Positions 61,718 through 64,000 of a stretch of 64,000 bases of DNA are shown in pieces. Position 1 is the first letter of the stretch. Each line of letters starts with the position of its first letter. The stretch is from the NCBI GenBank assembly GCA_003635265.1, contig PYIZ01000043.1, positions 1-64,000 of the forward strand, read 5' to 3'. Under the pieces are notes generated by a model. It ran no database searches and was not told where the DNA came from. It worked only from the letters and a program-made list of their open reading frames with translations. The translations under genes and the position numbers were made by a program. This DNA is from Candidatus Poribacteria bacterium (GTDB lineage: Bacteria; Poribacteria; WGA-4E; PCPOR2b).

Positions 61718-62824
61718 TCAGCCAAGAGATGAGTTTAACTCGATTCGCCGTCCGGTACGAGAAGATGCGTAGCTAGCGTCGATAATCTGCATCATCCGAT
61801 AGGCATCGTGGATGCTGACCGTTGTCTTATCCCCTTGACGGATCGCACGAACAAATTCAGCAACAAACTCGAAACCCCACTGGTCCGCATATACCGGGCG
61901 TTCTGCGATTTTCATGCTGAATTGTCGCTCCGGTGCAGTTTCCCAACCCGGTGCGATGCTGTTAAGGGTGAAGTTGCCCTCGCCGGTAGGCTGCCACGTA
62001 GCAGCACCGAGCGTTCCTCGAAGTCCAAAGTAGGTATCGTTTCGTGGACCAGCACCGGACAGTAGATAGCCCATGTGCAAGCAGGCGTGAACACCATTGT
62101 CAAACTCCAGTGCAACCGTCGCCACATCTTCCAAGCCTTCCTCAATATAGCCTATCCCCCGTCCGCAGAGTGCCGTCACCGATTTCACCTCCGTATTACT
62201 GAAAAAACGGAACAGTGTCAGCCAGTGACCGCCTTCCATGTGCAGGATACCGCCGCCTTCACTCTCGCTTCGATACATCCAGAAATCCGGTTCACGAAGA
62301 CCCGGCTTCACCTGAACCGTGACGAGACGTGCCTCCATATCCACCAACCGTCCGATCGCACCGGCATCAATGAGACGTTTCATTTCGATTGGCACGGGAT
62401 GATGGGGCCAGGGGTAGCCCACCTGCGTTACTAACTTTTTGTTGGCAACGACATCGCAGAGTTCTCGCATATCTGCGGCAGTGCGCGCAGCCTGTTTTTC
62501 AATGAAGAGATGTTTACCTGACTCCGCTAGACGCAATGCCGCGGGAGTCGCTTCATTGGGCGGCAGCATAATGACAGCAAAGTCGAAATCCTCATTTGTC
62601 ATCAAGTTGTCGAGATCAGTGTAGATGCGGGCCTCCGGATCGACGTGGCGAATTTCGTCTAGCGCCTCCGCCTGATCCGGTGAGGATTCGCAGTACGCTA
62701 CAATCTCAACATCTTCCTGCGCTTCGAACGACTTGAGCAGACCGTGGTTTTTATCGGGGTGTAGGCTGCCGGCGTGGATGTGGAGACCAACCACCACGGC
62801 TTTAAGGGGCATTTTCCGATTCAT
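61718..62824 (-). CDS. Gfo/Idh/MocA family oxidoreductase
   Basis: The product of 368 residues has a less typical N terminus (AVVVGLHIHAGSLHPDKN in place of GxGxxG) and FIEKQAAR at the EKP position. The C-terminal domain contains HMEGGHWLTLFRFFSNTEV with a His in the usual catalytic place. By family an NAD(P) sugar-type dehydrogenase; the divergent glycine loop makes cofactor binding less certain. The ATG at 62824 follows AAGGATG. Confidence 0.82.
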   Translation of the reverse strand: MNRKMPLKAVVVGLHIHAGSLHPDKNHGLLKSFEAQEDVEIVAYCESSPDQAEALDEIRHVDPEARIYTDLDNLMTNEDFDFAVIMLPPNEATPAALRLAESGKHLFIEKQAARTAADMRELCDVVANKKLVTQVGYPWPHHPVPIEMKRLIDAGAIGRLVDMEARLVTVQVKPGLREPDFWMYRSESEGGGILHMEGGHWLTLFRFFSNTEVKSVTALCGRGIGYIEEGLEDVATVALEFDNGVHACLHMGYLLSGAGPRNDTYFGLRGTLGAATWQPTGEGNFTLNSIAPGWETAPERQFSMKIAERPVYADQWGFEFVAEFVRAIRQGDKTTVSIHDAYRMMQIIDASYASSRTGRRIELNSSLG

Positions 62825-62898
62825 TGAGCATCCTTGCTACGCGGGACTTGTGTGGGCATTTATTTCGTATTTTCCAAAAAAAAATAAATCATTAAAGG

Positions 62899-64000
62899 CT
62901 AGTCACGTTTCGTCAACGTCCTTTCCGCTTCTTTGTAAATCGGGGCATAAATTTTATCACGGGGAACGCAACCGGCAGCAAATTGCCCAAGTGGATTGGC
63001 TTTTGCGCGCATCAACGCGGTACAGTAACTGACCGCAACACAGACCTTTTTCCTGACCATCTCTCCACCTTCAATCGTATCCCGCGCATAGTCGGGATAT
63101 GCTAATGCGCCACGTCCCACCGCAACGAAACTCACACGCCCATCTCGAACATTCGCCTCGGCGGCGTTGACCAAGTATTGCTGTAGCCAACTGTAGCCGG
63201 TGCCGACAACTGGTAGGCCTGGGTACGCACCCTGAATTTCTCCCGTCAGTCGGATATGCCGATCAACACCGATGAGAGGGTGCTCGGGGGTTTCGTAACC
63301 ATCGATTGGTGGGCGCTCAAACGGACGACCGATATGTGGGTTGAAATACGGACTTCCTGTGGTGACGTTAACCAATTTGACTCCAAGTTCCTTGAGCATT
63401 CCGACTAGTTTGATTGGTTCAGTCATATCCGGTTGTGGCGGACTGTTTTCATCGACACCGAAACCGTAAAGATACGGCGTGGGGATGTCCCGTGGAATCC
63501 CTACCGTCGTCTCCGGATCCTCCATATATGCCACACCGTCGTAGACGTTCAGTCGAGTGGCAAGGATGAGACCATCTCCAACTTCCGCCCGGATCTTGCC
63601 GACGATGTTACGGATAAACCGGGTGCGGTTCTCGAAGCTGCCGCCGTACTTTCCTTCCCGCGTCTTGGCTGCCAAAAGTTCGGAGAGTAAATAGGTGTGA
63701 CACTGCTTGAGGTCAACGAAGTCGAACCCTGTTTTCCATGCCAACTTTGCGGCTTCCACAAAGATATCCTCCTGACGCTCCAGATAATCATCGCTTAGAA
63801 CGGGGTAGTCATCAGGGATGGGAATTTTGTTTTTCTTGTCGATTAGTGTGACTTTGTCAACAACAGGGTGGCGAAAAGCGATTAACGGTTTCTGATAGCT
63901 ATACCGCCCCGAGTGGGTCAGCTGCATTCCAACGATAATCTCTTCGTTGGGACCGAATTCCTCTCGGTGGGCGTTGCGCGTTAAGTTGAGTATCGATTCC
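62899..64000 (-). CDS. NADH:flavin oxidoreductase (Old Yellow Enzyme family), cut by window edge
   Basis: The frame is open from the right edge down to the stop at 62899, at least 367 codons, with the start outside the window. The visible part includes VGMQLTHSGRYS, the OYE segment KYGGSFENRTRFI, a conserved FMN region (VSFVAVGRGALAYPDYARD) and a Cys-rich end (VCVAVSYCTAL, FAAGCVPRDKIYAP) that could bind an iron-sulphur cluster as in 2,4-dienoyl-CoA reductase-like members. Product is FMN-dependent; substrate unknown. The N-terminal part is missing only because of the window. Confidence 0.9.
   Translation of the reverse strand, partial: ESILNLTRNAHREEFGPNEEIIVGMQLTHSGRYSYQKPLIAFRHPVVDKVTLIDKKNKIPIPDDYPVLSDDYLERQEDIFVEAAKLAWKTGFDFVDLKQCHTYLLSELLAAKTREGKYGGSFENRTRFIRNIVGKIRAEVGDGLILATRLNVYDGVAYMEDPETTVGIPRDIPTPYLYGFGVDENSPPQPDMTEPIKLVGMLKELGVKLVNVTTGSPYFNPHIGRPFERPPIDGYETPEHPLIGVDRHIRLTGEIQGAYPGLPVVGTGYSWLQQYLVNAAEANVRDGRVSFVAVGRGALAYPDYARDTIEGGEMVRKKVCVAVSYCTALMRAKANPLGQFAAGCVPRDKIYAPIYKEAERTLTKRD

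Overview
The window looks like a chromosomal segment of a Gram-negative, lipopolysaccharide-type bacterium from a poorly cultured lineage, most like Candidatus Poribacteria or a relative such as Latescibacteria. This is an inference from gene content: many Gfo/Idh/MocA oxidoreductases (six), paired phytanoyl-CoA dioxygenase-family proteins, DUF1080 and LamG proteins, Planctomycete-type cytochrome plus dockerin/FlgD-like secreted proteins, and a DUF6785-type membrane protein. Base composition is moderate, and intergenic DNA is rich in short palindromic repeats. I saw no rRNA, tRNA or CRISPR array.

Layout. 1-0.4 kb: 5' part of a transposase gene cut by the window edge. 0.6-8 kb: a sugar-type oxidoreductase, a predicted outer-membrane barrel, a DUF1854 protein with its ABC exporter, and a lipoprotein. 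8.3-17 kb: an NHL-propeller/outer-membrane protein, an Uma2 nuclease-like protein, a cyclase-family protein, a HEAT-repeat protein, another Gfo/Idh protein, a lipoprotein, and a GNAT protein with rsgA. 18.4-25.2 kb: the conserved envelope/regulation string lpxL-like, lptC, lptA, lptB, rpoN, hpf, hprK, ptsH. 25.2-31.3 kb: two PhyH-family proteins, two divergent Gfo/Idh proteins, DUF1080 and fbp.

31.3-38.8 kb: a complete phosphate-uptake operon. It has a truncated PhoB-like regulator fragment, an 11-bp-period direct repeat resembling a Pho box, a porin, PhoU, PstS, PstC, PstA and two PstB ATPases. It contains the most unusual biology in the window. PhoU is fused to an arsenate-reductase-like domain whose catalytic Cys is replaced. 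The two PstB proteins carry complementary defects in their ATPase motifs, so only a PstB1/PstB2 heterodimer could form one canonical ATP site.

38.8-51 kb: a DUF1080 gene behind a structured leader with its own promoter and terminator, a LamG protein, then a collinear metabolic cluster. The cluster encodes two amidohydrolases, Gfo/Idh, a ThDP enzyme, a PIG-L deacetylase, a sugar isomerase-like protein, a DegT aminotransferase, a VOC protein and a polytopic membrane protein. It looks like an uncharacterised amino-sugar or cyclitol pathway. 51-64 kb: a Kelch protein sharing a C-terminal tag with the LamG protein, an acetoacetate-decarboxylase-like protein, an aldo/keto reductase, a 1431-residue haem/LRR/cohesin/dockerin protein, an enolase-superfamily dehydratase, glutamate-type dehydrogenase, Gfo/Idh, and an Old-Yellow-Enzyme-type reductase cut by the right edge.

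Cross-cutting signals are (i) sigma-70-like promoters that often carry an extended TGC-TATAAT -10; (ii) several families of dispersed palindromic repeats, one lying inside two unrelated coding regions and one sitting just after stop codons; (iii) two small peptide/terminator leaders in front of rsgA and the second DUF1080 gene.
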